Shown: positions 13,301-24,843, numbered from the stretch's first letter. The stretch: 64,000 nucleotides of DNA from Tachypleus tridentatus (GCF_004210375.1 NW_027467782.1:37003771-37067770), one strand, 5' to 3'. Numbers and translations are program-made. Notes: generated by a model not told the origin, from the letters alone.

Positions 13301-14888
13301 TCGTTCTGGTTAATCTAAGTTCACTTGTATCGCGAACTAAAACTTCCCATTAACTAAGAATATAAGTTTAGATGATTTCGCAAGGTTGAATTCCATGGTG
13401 AAAGTCATATAATGGTTGCAGGTTAAGATATATTACATGGATGTGAACTGATGAATCTTATTTATTGTTGCATGTTGGCTTCTGAGAAACAATACCATAA
13501 CAGGGTGTTCTAAAAGAAGCCCTTACCACAAACAGTGGGATATGATGAAGACACTAAAATCTGTTTTAATTCTGCTAGAAAACTGTCAGGTGCATAAAGT
13601 GTCAACTGCGCACATGGGATTTGGAAATCGTCAAAAAAAAAAGTAGGGTAATAAATGAATGAGACCTTCTGTTGTCTCATCAAACCGTAACTTTCCTGAA
13701 TCAATAATACAAATAGGGTATGGAGGAATTATGGAGTTTATTGGTTAATGATAATAAGAAATTTGACACTCACAGTCTGCCTGAAGATGGCGCTGATTTA
13801 TTCAAAATGGCTCCTGTTTAGTAGACTTGATCGATTATGATCAACGCATGCGTGATCAATAATAACTACCTGAGAAAATGAATTAGTCGCCTATTTAGCT
13901 AATGTTTCACTTAGATAAAAAGTATATACTGAACATTTCTAGCGGATAACAACGAAAATGTTTAGAAGTTAGTGTTAACCATTGTGAGCTGTAAAGGGCA
14001 ATGGTAGAGTCATTGTGGATCATTATGAAGTGTAAATACCAGCAATGTACTTTTCAGAGATAAAGTTATTGTTGACTGAGTTGAGGTGTGAATGTCAGTT
14101 TCATCAACTGTTACAGATTGTTTGTTTCTTATTCTTACCTTATATTTATTTTTCAATTCATTATTTTCTTCTTTACTTTGGAAATCAGTCACCTTCCCAT
14201 AACTCTCTGCGGGCAGTGAAGGGTGATATGGATGTGGGACGTTGTGGGCTTTAGCACCCACATCTTGCTCTCCCAATTTTTATTTTCTATTTCTATATCT
14301 ATTGCTATTCCTTTATTTTCTTTCTTTATGTGAGACTGGCTAATGGAGGTTAAGACGGTGTATCCCCACCATAGTGTGGGGCCTATGCTTCAGTTACCTC
14401 AAAACCTAGGGTACATCTTACATCCCACATTATAGCTTGTATCCAGGATCTTTTCATTTAGTGCAGCGTTTTTTATTTTGTTTGTTATTTTTATAATTTA
14501 TTTTTGTTTTCGGCTTGTTTTAGGCTGAAACAAACTAATATAATTAGTCAAAAATTTGGATTTTCTGTTTTCAACGCAATCATTCCTTGTAATTTTGTTT
14601 ACTTAACTTCATCAATATTAATTTTCTCTACATTGCACCAAACTAGCGTTACTAGCAAATGATGGGAATCATGCAAAATAAATTGTTAAGGCATTCACAA
14701 TCCTTTTCATAAAGAAGATATGATTACTAAAATGTTCACATAATTAGGATGAAATATCGTTAACTTCACAAACATAAACATATATTAATAAATTAAAGTG
14801 TTTTAACTCATATATGTATTACCTTTTTTATGTTTTCGAGGTGATAAAACTGTCCATTATTCTTTGCTGTATTTTCTTTTATTATTTT
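13301..14888. other. non-coding stretch with hairpin-bearing GC patch
   Basis: Mostly AT-rich. 14190-14450 is more GC-rich and contains two hairpins: GATGTGGG pairing with CCCACATC (about 14229-14262) and CCCCACCATAGTGTGGGG (14364-14381). It looks like the end of an unidentified dispersed repeat. An open frame on the minus strand at 14010-14276 overlaps the first hairpin and was not accepted as a gene. Confidence 0.45.
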
Positions 14889-15018
14889 GTCCCTCTGGTG
14901 GGACGGCTTCAATCTTACTGACTTTCAACGCTAAAATCCAGGGTTCGATTCCCGGTGGTAGATACAACAGATAGCCTAAATTGGCTTTGCTCTAAACATT
15001 ACCAAGCAAACAAAACTT
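14889..15018 (+). mobile_element. tRNA-derived SINE family 2
   Basis: Starts CCCTCTGGTGGGACGGC (A-box region) and has CAACGCTAAAATCCAGG and the perfect B box GGTTCGATTCC. The tail ACAGATAGCCTAAATTGGC is followed by CTTTGCTC and an A-rich end. In better copies the anticodon loop is TTTACAA, valine-like (TAC). Compare 31601-31714 and 34389-34504. Confidence 0.85.
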
Positions 15019-15543
15019 CCACACAAAGGTAAAGGTTATTTCTGTCAAAATACCGTAAATTATTTGATGATTTAATGTACACGTCACACTGTCAGTCAAG
15101 ATCGCCTAAGTAATTTGATTATATAATGTTGAATATCATATCATTCTATTACATTACTGCCACCATGGGCATATTATTCTGAAATAAAGTTATATCTTCT
15201 TTTATCTTAGCAATCACATGAGACAGGTTAGGTCTCATAATGCTTTCGATTACATTTCTCTAATATAATTTAGAAATACGAGTAAAACCTTCTTATATTA
15301 TTTCTTTCATTCGCACCTTGGGAATCTCTTACCAGAATTAATTTGTTCTTAGACGATTCTTAATGTAATACACCTATTTCATTGCAATGATAACTTGTGA
15401 AACTGCACGGTGAATTTCGAATTGGATAGAAATTAACAAGTAAACCTTTAACATTATGGATTCGTGCCTACTGGTTGTGTGGAAATCCTAAAGGATAACA
15501 TCTTAAGCCTTATAAATCTGTTCATAATCCAGTGTTGTAACCA
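15019..15543. other. AT-rich sequence, nothing recognised
   Basis: No gene or repeat recognised between the SINE and the 40-bp minisatellite. Confidence 0.5.
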
Positions 15544-15880
15544 CATTCTACACTCCATCACCTAACACTATGTATTAACTTTATTCTACGCTCTCTTACC
15601 TAGTATTGTATATTAACTTCATTCCACACTCTCTTATCTGGTATTGTGTACAACGTTCATTCTACACCCCACTTACCATAGTTCGTTCTATACATCTCTT
15701 TACCTAGTATTGTGCATTAACTTCGTTCTATACATCTCTTTACCTAGTATTGTGTATTAACTTCGTTCTATACATCTCTTTACGTAGTATTGTGTAGTAA
15801 CTTCGTTCTATACATCTCTTTACCAAGTATTGTGTATTAACTTCATTCTATACATCTCTTTACCTTGTATTGTGCATTTG
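15544..15880. repeat. 40-bp minisatellite (about 8 copies)
   Basis: Exact 40-bp period in the right half. The unit contains TTCGTTCTATACATCTC and TTTACCTAGTATTGTGTA. Left-hand units are more diverged (CACTCCATCACCTAACACTA and similar) and the right-hand units nearly identical. Confidence 0.93.
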
Positions 15881-16780
15881 CTTGCTTGAAACAAGACGTT
15901 GTAGATATTGGCCAAAAATAATGAAGTCATGATGTGCACATGGTTTTCCAAACAATACGTTTTAAAGGTCCTGTTACTTAGGACTTTCATGCTATGTTTT
16001 GCACAATATCACAAAGAATCGTGTATTTGTACTACTGAACAGTTCCCGGATGATAACACGTGAATATGTATAGGTAACATAGCTGAATCACAACATAACT
16101 CCCTATAGGGTAACTACATTTAACAGAATATTTACAATTCACATTAGATTTCACAACACTTGAACTATAGATACATGGCTATAATTTAGAATAAAATGAA
16201 ATATATTTTGTGATTGTAATTCTTAAACCAATTGATGAATCGTCTCTACAAACAAACATCAATGATTTACTGTAACCAATGTAAATATTCAGTTAAGGTC
16301 TGCGAACATTTTATCATTTTGTTTCTCTTGCGTGTTACGAGAGGATATAAACTCAAAGAATATTGTACACCATGTTTAAAGAGTTTCTGACTACTTATAA
16401 GAGATCAATTGATCGATTTAGAGGTTACACGTGGAAGAGCGAAAAGTCTAAACTGATAAATGAGGTTCGATTTTCCGCATGTAGCCCAACGTAGTTTTCT
16501 CTGAAAAATCAACAACATGAGTTACGGTTGAATGTTTTTTATAACTCTAATTATAATGAAACATTTTAAATTGAATATTCCACAACTGAAATAAAACGTA
16601 TATAAAATATATATTTACTAAATCTTGTTTATTGTTATATTTTATCTGTTTCAGCGACATCTCAGAAAGTGTCTTTAACAATTAGTGTTAAATTTCAGAA
16701 CTAAATCGATTGAGAATGTTAACAAATTAAACTTTACTCGATGTTCAAGATTTGTGCACTCGTACTGCTGACTTTTGTGC
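15881..16780. other. AT-rich sequence, nothing recognised
   Basis: Sits between two minisatellites. No gene or named repeat seen. Confidence 0.5.
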
Positions 16781-18250
16781 CAGTTTTATCATCATGTATT
16801 TCATTTCTTCATCATGTGTCACTCTACCTGTCTCAAACTTTAAACAATATATTTATACCAGTTTTACCATCATGTATTTCATTTCTTCATCATGTGCCAC
16901 TATATCTGTCTCAAACTTTAAACAATATATTTTATACCAGTTTTATCATCATGTATTTCATTTCTTCATCATGTGTCACTATATCTGTCTCAAACTTTAA
17001 ACAATATATTTTATACCAGTTTTATCATCATGTATTTCATTTCTTCATCATGTGTCACTATATCTGTCTCAAACTTTAAACAATATATTTTATACCAGTT
17101 TTATCATCATGTATTTCATTTCTTCATCATGTGTCTCTATATCTGTCTCAAACTTTAAACAATATATTTTATACCAGTTTTATCATCATGTATTTCATTT
17201 CTTCATCATGTGCCACTATATCTGTCTCAAACTTTAAACAATATATTTTATACCAGTTTTATCATCATGTATTTCATTTCTTCATCATGTGTCACTATAA
17301 TTGTCCCAAACTTTAAACAATATATTTTATACCAGTTTTACCATCATGTATTTCATTTCTTCATCATGTGCCACTATATCTGTCTCAAACTTTAAACAAT
17401 ATAATTTATACCAGTTTTATCATCATGTATTTCATTTCTTCATCATGTGTCACTATATCTGTCTCAAACTTTAAACAATATGTTTTATACCAGTTTTATC
17501 ATCATGTATTTCATTTCTTCATCATGTGTCACTATATCTGTCTCAAACTTTAAACAATATAATTTATACCAGTTTTATCATCATGTATTTCATTTCTTCA
17601 TCATGTGTCACTATATCTGTCTCAAACTTTAAACAATATAATTTATACCAGTTTTATCATCATGTATTTCATTTCTTCATCATGTGTCACTATATCTGTC
17701 TCAAACTTTAAACAATATATTTTATACCAGTTTTATCATCATGTATTTCATTTCTTCATCATGTGTCACTATATCTGTCTCAAACTTTAAAACAATATAT
17801 TTTATACCAGTTTTATCATCATGTATTTCATTTCTTCATCATGTGTCACTATAATTGTCTCAAACTTTAAACAATATATTTTATACCAGTTTTATCATCA
17901 TGTATTTCATTTCTTCATCATGTGCCACTATATCTGTCTCAAACTTTAAACAATATAATTTATACCAGTTTTATCATCATGTATTTCATTTCTTCATCAT
18001 GTGTCACTATATTGTCTCAAACTTTAAACAATATGTTTTTATACCAGTTTTATCATCATGTATTTCATTTCTTCATCATGTGCCACTATATCTGTCTCAA
18101 ACTTTAAACAATATAATTTATACCAGTTTTATCATCATGTATTTCATTTCTTCATCATGTGTCACTATATCTGTCTCAAACTTTAAACAATATGTTTTAT
18201 ACCAGTTTTATCATCATGTATTTCATTTCTTCATCATGTGTCACTATATC
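16781..18250. repeat. 79-bp minisatellite (about 18.6 copies)
   Basis: Tandem unit of 79 bp containing TTTTATCATCATGTATTTC, TTCTTCATCATGTGTCAC, CTGTCTCAAACTTTAAACA and TTTATACCAG. Copies differ at a few recurrent sites: GTCACT/GCCACT, ATATTTT/ATAATTT/ATGTTTT, and ATATCTGTC/ATAATTGTC. Because 79 is not a multiple of three, each frame cycles through three peptides. The resulting overlapping frames, up to 194 codons, are artefacts of the array and not genes. Confidence 0.97.
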
Positions 18251-18472
18251 TTAATGATTATCTTTGCATCAAACATCTTATATCTGTCAAGGTTTACTGT
18301 ATTTATTCTTTCTCTATGTATCGTCTTCAATATTTTTCCGTTAATTTCCATGTTCTGTATTTTGAAAACAATTTGTTTTTTTTCCACCGGTGGTATCAAA
18401 TGGTGGCTAACAGTAACAACTTGTTTTTCTAAGCATTAGAAACAAACATATTATTCTTTGTTTCATATATAA

Positions 18473-18955
18473 TCTACATGATTGTCTGTAATGTTATATG
18501 ATTGTTTGTAATGCTATATGATTGTCTGTAATGTTACATGATTGTCTGTAATGTTACATGATTGTCTGTAATGTTATATGATTGTCTGTAATGTTACATG
18601 ATTGTCTGTAATGTTGCATGATTGTCTGTAATGTTATATGATTGTCTGTAATGTTATATAATTGTCTGTAATGTAATGTAATTGTTTGTAATGTTATATG
18701 ATTGTCTGTAATGTTACATGATTGTCTGTAAAGTTATATAATTGTCTAATGTTATATGATTGTTTCTAATGTTATATGATTGTCTGTAATGTTATATGAT
18801 GGTTTGTAATGCTATATGATTGTTTGTAATGTTATATGATTGTCTGTAATGTTATATGATTGTCTAATGTTATATGATGGTTTGTATTGTTATATAATTG
18901 TTTGTAATGTTATATGATGGTTTGTAATGCTATATGATTGTTTGTAATGTTCTCT
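18473..18955. repeat. 20-bp minisatellite (about 24 copies)
   Basis: Tandem unit ATGATTGTCTGTAATGTTAT, with variants (ATGATTGTTTGTAATGCTAT, ATGGTTTGTAATG, ATAATTGTCTAATG). It is most uniform at 18477-18660 and mixed, with short deletions, to the right. Confidence 0.95.
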
Positions 18956-18991
18956 TATTTTTAAAGCTATATTCCTAGAATTTCACCCCTC

Positions 18992-19103
18992 AGTGTAACT
19001 GCAGAATGTCTACGGACTTATAGCGCTAGAAACCGAATTTCGATACCCGTGGTGAACAGGTTGCAGAAAGCTTTATCTCAAACAAAGAAAGAAAGAAAGC
19101 TTA
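18992..19103 (+). mobile_element. short tRNA-derived SINE, GAAA-tailed
   Basis: Head with CTACGGACTTATAGCGCTAG and a B-box-like TTTCGATACCCG, then GTGGTGAACAGGTTGCAGAAA and a (GAAA)n tail. It has the same head design as SINE family 2 but a different tail. Confidence 0.65.
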
Positions 19104-19129
19104 ATTTTTCACCCATTATACGTCTTTCA

Positions 19130-19853
19130 CTTACATCCAATATGTTCAGTACATTATTTATAAATGTGATTTTAAATTTACATCCAATGTATTCACTACG
19201 TTATTTATTAATGATATTTTAAACATACATTCAATGTATTCACTACGTTATTTACACATAATATTTTAAACTAACATCCAATATGTTCACTACGTTATTT
19301 ATTTATAATATTTTAAACTTACATCCAATGTATTCACTACGTTATTAATAAACAATATTTTAAACTTACATCCAATGTATTCACTACGTTATTTATATAT
19401 AACATTTTGGTTTACATCCAACGAGTTCACTAATGCTATTTATATAAAATATTTTACACTAACATCCAATGTGCTCACTAGGGCTATTTATTTATATTAT
19501 TTTAGACTTACATCCAATGTGTTCACTAAGGCTATTTATTTATATTATTTTAGACTTACATCCAATGTGTTCACTACGTTATTTATTTATATTATTTTAG
19601 ACTTACATCCAATGTATTCACTAAGGCTATTTATTTTTGTTATTTTAAACTTACATCCAATGTATTCACTACGTTATTTATGTATAATATTTTGGACTTA
19701 CATCCAACGAGTTCACTAAGGCTATTTATATATAATATTTTACACTAACATCCAATATATTCACTAGGGCTATTTATATATAATATTTTACACTAACATC
19801 CAATATATTCACTAGGGCTATGTATTTATATTATTTTAGACTTACATCCATAC
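19130..19853. repeat. 48-bp minisatellite (about 15 copies)
   Basis: Tandem unit of about 48 bp with ACTTACATCCAATGTGTTC, ACTAAGGCTATTTATTTA and TATTATTTTAG. Two subtypes alternate: CTACGTTATTTA and CTA(A/G)GGCTATTTA. The open frame 19375-19719 is a consequence of the period being a multiple of three. Confidence 0.94.
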
Positions 19854-20293
19854 CAGCATCATGTAGCATTGCGCGAAATTCCAAACAAATCAAAAGTCCT
19901 TAGATGGCCATTTTTGATAAATCTTATGACATATCGTAACATTTCAAAACAAAATTCTGCTTTTCATCAGCGACCATGTTGGACATTTTCTCTTAAATAC
20001 ATTAAACTTTCTATCTTTTCGTAGTAGTATAACGATAGGTGAACATTGCTTAAAATTCTTGTTGGTTTTCTACAGATAGAAATAACAATTCTTGTTTTGC
20101 TTTAGCTGTAAACATGTCTAAATATAGCGACAAGGTACTGGTTCACTTTTAAGGTTAATATAATACCATGCTTTACTAATCTTTTGAAAAGACATAAAAT
20201 CATTTCTGAATTCCAGTTGAATAAAATGCATGAACGTGTCCAAACTTATTTCATATAAACATCTACTTACATAGTAGAGACTTTAACTTCAGC

Positions 20294-20614
20294 CCCTCAC
20301 TCGCTGGTACAGTGGTACGTCTACGGATTTACAACGCTTAAATAAGGAGTTCAATTCCTCTCAGATGGCTTAATAGATATCTCGATGTGACTTTGTTAAA
20401 AGAAAACAGATATCCTAATGTGGCTTTGTTAAAACAAAACAGATATCCCGATGTGGCTTTGTTAAAACAAAACAGATACCCTGCTGTGGCTTTGTTAAAA
20501 CAAAACAGATATCCCAATGTGACTTTGTTAAAACAAAACAGATATCCCAATGTGACTTTGTTAAAACAAAACAGATATCCCGATGTGGCTTTGTTAAAAC
20601 AAAACACACACACT
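20294..20614 (+). mobile_element. SINE family 2 copy with 33-bp tandemly expanded 3' tail
   Basis: The head (CTCGCTGGTACAGTGGTACG, GGATTTACAACGC, B-box-like AGTTCAATTCC) is a family-2 SINE. The normal tail (CAGATAGCCCGATGTGGC, then TTTGCTATAAGAAAACAC) is replaced by about 7 copies of a 33-bp unit (CAGATATCCCGATGTGGC plus TTTGTTAAAACAAAA), at about 20376-20606, ending in CACACACAC. The unit is clearly the SINE tail amplified. Since 33 is a multiple of three, frames on both strands stay open: VALLKQNRYPD repeats on plus and LFCFNKATSGY repeats on minus. Neither is regarded as a gene. Confidence 0.88.
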
Positions 20615-20789
20615 TTAACTTCACATTATTACTTAGTCTTGACTTTATTGTAATTTGTTCTTTTGTATTCTGCCTCCACTTTATCAGTTTCAAAAACTAA
20701 TTATTTTCATACGTTACTTTAAAAAAATATGTTCATAACTTCTTCTTGTAGCCGTGGCTACACTAAGTGTGACAGTCATATACATCAAC

Positions 20790-20845
20790 AGATCACTCAA
20801 GAGTAGCCAAAGAGTTGACGACGAGTTCTGTTAGCTTACTGCCTT
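20790..20845 (+). mobile_element. degenerate SINE core fragment
   Basis: Contains AGAGTAGCCAAAGAGTTGAC, then GACGAGTTCTG, similar to the family-1 core and to the trace at 7790-7825. No head or tail is visible. Low-information fragment. Confidence 0.45.
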
Positions 20846-21601
20846 TTAATGTTCTGAGCGAAATGAACTTTCTGAAAAGACAAGGGTTGTAATAAACAAT
20901 GATTTTGTTTTCATTGAGGTCCAACTTTATTTTTAATTTATCAATAGTATATATGTATGTAAAACATTTAATAGATTCTGATATGGTTCCCACCGTCAGC
21001 CTTAGTTGTTATGTTATTACACTTGTTTACTTCACATATTGTTCATGTTTTGTTTTGTTTCTTTGTGTACTTCCTCAAGTTATTATAAATGAATTATTCT
21101 AAAATAACACATATTTTATATAGACACATGTACTTACCACATTTAACCATCAATGTGTTAGTTAATCCATCATATATCAGTATAATAGAGTTTGAGCAAA
21201 AGGGTTGAGATACTTTTTTAACTTACGGACGATCACAACATGTACGGTGTGAAGGTATGTTATCTGTGTTAATATTTGGTGACATAACGGAAACACAAAT
21301 ACTCTAAATTAATTTACTGAATTCATGCTATCGTAACTTAAAATTCTAGCTTTAATTGGTCCGTGTTATTGGAGAAGATATGTGTGAACTTGCACAATTA
21401 TGGATACGGAAAACACCAGCTCACGATATTATAAGTGGTAGACACTGTTAAGGTGTCAAAAGCACAAAAATTATTATTGTCACAAATGAGACCGGACTTC
21501 CCTTTTATGTTGTCGTTCTTTCGTGTTTCATCCCTCTGGAAAATGACCAAAATGGACATCAAAAACGAGATCTAAACCCGGAAAGTAGACAATTTGTTTC
21601 T
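20846..21601. other. AT-rich sequence, nothing recognised
   Basis: No gene or named repeat seen. Confidence 0.5.
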
Positions 21602-21862
21602 GGAATTTCGCACAAAGCTACTCGAGGGCGATCTGTGCTTGCCGTCCCTAATTTAGCAGTGTAAGACTAGAGGGAAGGCAGCTAGTCATCACCACCCACC
21701 GCCAACTCTTGGGCTACTCTTTTACCAACGAAAAGTGGGATTGACCGTCACATTATACACCCCCACGGCTGGGAGGGCGAGCATGTTTAGCGCGACGCGG
21801 GCGCGAACCCGCGACCCTCAGATTACAAGTCGCACGCCTTACGCGCTAGGCCATGCCGGGCC
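21602..21862 (-). mobile_element. tRNA-derived SINE family 1, full length
   Basis: Minus-strand copy running from the head GGGCCCGGCATGGCC, through an anticodon-loop region CTTGTAATC (threonine-type TGT) and a B-box-like GGGTTCGCGCCCG, to the 3' end GTGCGAAATTCC. The flanks resemble each other (GACAATTTGT and GACAAACTTGT), possibly an eroded target-site duplication. Confidence 0.93.
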
Positions 21863-22613
21863 CAAAACAGACAAACTTGTCTTGGATGAAATATTAATTA
21901 TGGAATATTTATAACGAGTTACAGAATTCAGTGATGTTAAAATAAATTAGAAATACTATGATGTAGGTCCAGCTTATCTTTCAAAAGTATGGACTGAAGT
22001 GGACCTCTCTTGATTTTAAGCTTCTAAATTAAACAATTTTCGGAATACTATGTTTATTCGTTATGAAATATGTCGTTATAATTTAGAGTTTATAAATGAT
22101 CCATCATCATCAGAAACTCTAAAGTTAATGGGTGAGTTACGTGAGTCGCCTTCTTCACCTCATAATTGTATCTCTTTTTCAGATCCTGAGAGTAACTCGA
22201 CCACTCTTCTACATGTCATCAACAACAACTATTTTACCCTTTATTGATTTCATGTTCATAGCTCCAGGCCGTTAGACTTGTAATTACAGTTATTACAGAC
22301 GCAATACTGATGGACCTATTGACTTATTGTTGAGGCAAGTCCATTTATGAAAGCTCAATAGGAATTGATGCTATAAAAGGTGGTGATGGTTTCGTGGAAA
22401 TCACAAGGGTCAGGAAGAGAGTCTCGAACACATAATAGTAAAAGATTGTATAACGTGATCTGAAACAAAATAAACAGTCAGTGTGTGTTTGGTATGATTA
22501 CTTTTAAGTTGGTGAGGACATTCCAAAATCCTATGTCTCTTCGACTGCTTATAAGTCTTGCCTGAAATGCGTTACCATCAAACAGAATGCATATTTTGAT
22601 ACAGCACTCAGTT
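21863..22613. other. AT-rich sequence, nothing recognised
   Basis: No gene or repeat identified. Confidence 0.5.
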
Positions 22614-22811
22614 TCAGGGGTTTCTTCCTTCTTTATTTGCTATCTCCTTAAACAGTAAGTACCACGCTTCTGGTTGAGGAAAGGGTTGTGTGTTTAATGC
22701 ATTTCTAACGAGAGAGGCACTCACTATAGCCAATACTTCCGCAACGCAGAGTTGATCATATTCGACTCCAAATAGAAAATGTCTCCATGTGTCTGTCTTT
22801 ATAAACCAGAT
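22614..22811 (-). CDS. orphan exon-like open segment, function unknown
   Basis: On the minus strand a frame closing with TGA reads KTDTWRHFLFGVEYDQLC, followed by VAEVLAIVSASLVRNALN and TQPFPQPEAWYLLFKEIANK. Its amino-acid mix (Trp, charged residues, balanced hydrophobics) is unlike the low-complexity frames around it, so it may be a terminal exon or a fragment of an unrecognised transposon protein. A possible acceptor is TTTATAAAG at about 22812-22820, but the pyrimidine tract is poor. No partner exon was found. I do not recognise the family. Confidence 0.3.
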   Translation of the reverse strand: MWFIKTDTWRHFLFGVEYDQLCVAEVLAIVSASLVRNALNTQPFPQPEAWYLLFKEIANKEGRNP

Positions 22812-22865
22812 AAGAACCATTTTTGATATTACAATGAGGAATAATATTCTAAAAGTGCTCACCAT

Positions 22866-23154
22866 TATTCATCAAAATGTGACTATTCTGACTCAGTCAC
22901 AGAGCGAAAATAACGTGAAAAAATCGATCTCCATGTTAATGTTTCTTTCTTTGTATTTTTGTGACCTTAACCCTACACAAACTAGTCAGTTAGATAACAG
23001 TCTAAATGTTTTCCAACCCTCGAAAAAGTGCAATCGGCCGTTTTTGAGAAATTTAACTGACAATCACACTCATACATACAGGACTGAAAACATGACCTCT
23101 GTCCATATGAAGTAGTTGTACTCACGGACTTTTCATTGTTTGGTTTTTGCTTTT
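22866..23154. other. AT-rich sequence, nothing recognised
   Basis: Nothing supported beyond weak overlapping frames. Confidence 0.45.
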
Positions 23155-23386
23155 CTAGTTTCACAGAAAGCTACACAGGAGCTATTTGAGCTAGTCGTCC
23201 CTAATTTAGCAGTGAAAGACGAGAGTGAGCGCAGCTAGTTATCGCCAGTTCTTGGACAACTTTATTTTGGGGAATAGTTGGATTCACCGCAGCTGATAGA
23301 AAGAGCATGTTTAATGTGACGGGTATTCGAACTCAGGACCGTAAGGTTATGAATCGCGCGCAATAACTATTTGGGCATGCTGGGCC
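23155..23386 (-). mobile_element. tRNA-derived SINE family 1, degenerate
   Basis: Minus-strand copy ending at the head GGCCCAGCATGCCC. The B-box region is decayed (GAGTTCGAATACCCG). The body has a deletion in the GGCGGTGGGTGG core and the 3' end is mutated (TTTCTGTGAAACTAG). It is older than most neighbours. Confidence 0.85.
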
Positions 23387-23699
23387 AACAGTTTATATAT
23401 CATCGTTAAATCTATGATCTACATAATATGAAATTCTCAAGACAAAACTTTATAATTATAAAATGTAATAATAATACTGTAATTTAAAAGATAGATTCAC
23501 GTTTTTAATACGTAAATAGTAACACAATAGCAATTTATTTTTGAAACTAAATCCAACAACACAAAACTTTTTGCAAATACTTTATTCTCATTCGATCAAT
23601 AAAAATACGTTTCTGAGTTTGAAATTCGTTTTCCAAACGTCTTCAGCTTTTAACCAGATCATCTTCGTGTTTCACTTTTATATCAAGAAGTTGAAAGGA
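23387..23699. other. AT-rich sequence, possibly LINE 5' untranslated region in its right part
   Basis: No recognisable feature. The 5' limit of the adjacent LINE cannot be set from this sequence. Confidence 0.4.
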
Positions 23700-23812
23700 A
23701 GGTTGAGATTTAGAAAATAGTTTGTGATAGAATTCTAGAATGTATTATGTTTCTGGAATGTTTCATGAGATCCGAATTCATCAAAAGATAAATTTTCCTT
23801 TTACTGACTAGT

Positions 23813-23986
23813 ATGCCACGTAGATTTTGTGCTCAATGTAAAGTTTATATTAAAGTTGGTGATAAAGCCCTTCATTGCTCTGGTGAGTGTCAAAAATGGT
23901 ATCATTTAAGATGTAAGAACTTAACTGAACAGGATTTGGAATATTTAAATGAAATTGGGAAAAGTTATGAATGTGATTTTGTATGA
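23813..23986 (+). pseudogene. LINE ORF1, N-terminal PHD-like zinc finger (broken)
   Basis: From ATG at 23813 the frame begins MPRRFCAQCKVYIKVGDKAL and continues HCSGECQKWYHLRCK: CxxC, HC, WYHLRC, the spacing of the PHD-like finger that opens ORF1 in many CR1/L2-type elements. The last cysteine pair should follow YECDF. The frame instead stops (TGA 23984-23986), consistent with loss of one T from a T run, since a one-base shift would place a cysteine codon there. A TAG follows shortly. The connection to the next ORF1 segment (24111) is degenerate over about 125 bp. Confidence 0.8.
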
Positions 23987-24110
23987 GAAAAAAGAAAGTT
24001 AAGCCTAAATAGTGAAACTCCATTAAGAAGGACTGTGTCCATTTCGTTAGAGGGGAGACAGTTAATCTTGTTGAGAATAGTGAGCTTGATTTAAATATGG
24101 GGAGGCAGAT

Positions 24111-24815
24111 ATGAAGTGGCTTAAGACAAAAGTTACTGAAATTTTGTCAAGACTTGATGACTTTCACTTAATTAAAGTAAAGGTCGAAGAATTAGTGACT
24201 TCCTTTCAATATTATTCAGAGAAGGTAGAAACTATGAGTGAGGATATCACAACTTTGAAAGCTGAAGTTAAGGAGTGTAAACAGGAAAATAAAACATTAA
24301 AGCATGAAAATGAAGAATTGTGGAAGGAGATGGCAAGTTTTCGGAGGAAGATGTGTGAAGCGGAACAATATTCTTATAACTATAATGTTTTGATTGGAGG
24401 TATTCCAGAGAAGCCTAATGAGAATTTGCAAGAAGTTGTTGAGAAGATTACAACTACTTTTGGGGTTGACTGTGCTCCTACAGATATTGACACTGTTCAT
24501 CGTATAGGAAAGAAAACAACTGAAAATAAGAGTCCGAGACAGATTGTTGTTAAGTTTTGTCGTAAGCAAATTAAATTTGATCTGCTTAAACTTAAGAAAA
24601 CTAAATTTCGCTCTCTTAATACTAATGATATTAAGGTCTGTAATGAATCTTATCCAGTTTATGTTAACGAACATCTCTCCCCATATTATCGTGATATTTT
24701 CATGCAAGCAAAACGAAAACAGAAAGATCTTGGCTATAAATTTCTTTGGGTATCGAATGGTAATATTCTTATTAGAAATCAGAAACTACTCAGCCCATTG
24801 TTTTACGTTGCTTGA
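24111..24815 (+). pseudogene. LINE ORF1 main body: coiled coil + RRM-like + C-terminal domain
   Basis: 234 codons, open from ATG 24111 to TGA 24813-24815. Residues about 10-80 form a heptad-rich coiled coil (KVETMSEDITTLKAEVKECK). Residues about 85-150 resemble the RRM-like fold of LINE ORF1 proteins (NVLIGGIPEKPNE, then DIDTVHRIGKK and IVVKF). The C-terminal part (YVNEHLSPYYRDIFMQAKRK, then WVSNGNILIRN) is the usual CTD seen after the RRM. In the family this protein binds the element RNA as a chaperone. The ATG is probably internal: the zinc finger at 23813 belongs to the same ORF, now separated by frameshifts. ORF2 starts 28 bp downstream. Confidence 0.82.
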
Positions 24816-24843
24816 TTGATCTTAATAATTTATAAATACTGCA

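Noticed and set aside
14010..14276. Minus-strand 88-codon frame
   Set aside because: Overlaps a hairpin-bearing GC-rich patch that looks like a repeat end; no protein features.
16741..18439. Series of 61-194-codon open frames
   Set aside because: They recur exactly every 79 bp and are frames through a minisatellite, in all three phases.
20338..20693. Repeat proteins (11-residue repeats) on both strands
   Set aside because: Explained by a 33-bp tandem unit derived from a SINE tail; no start context, promoter or family match.
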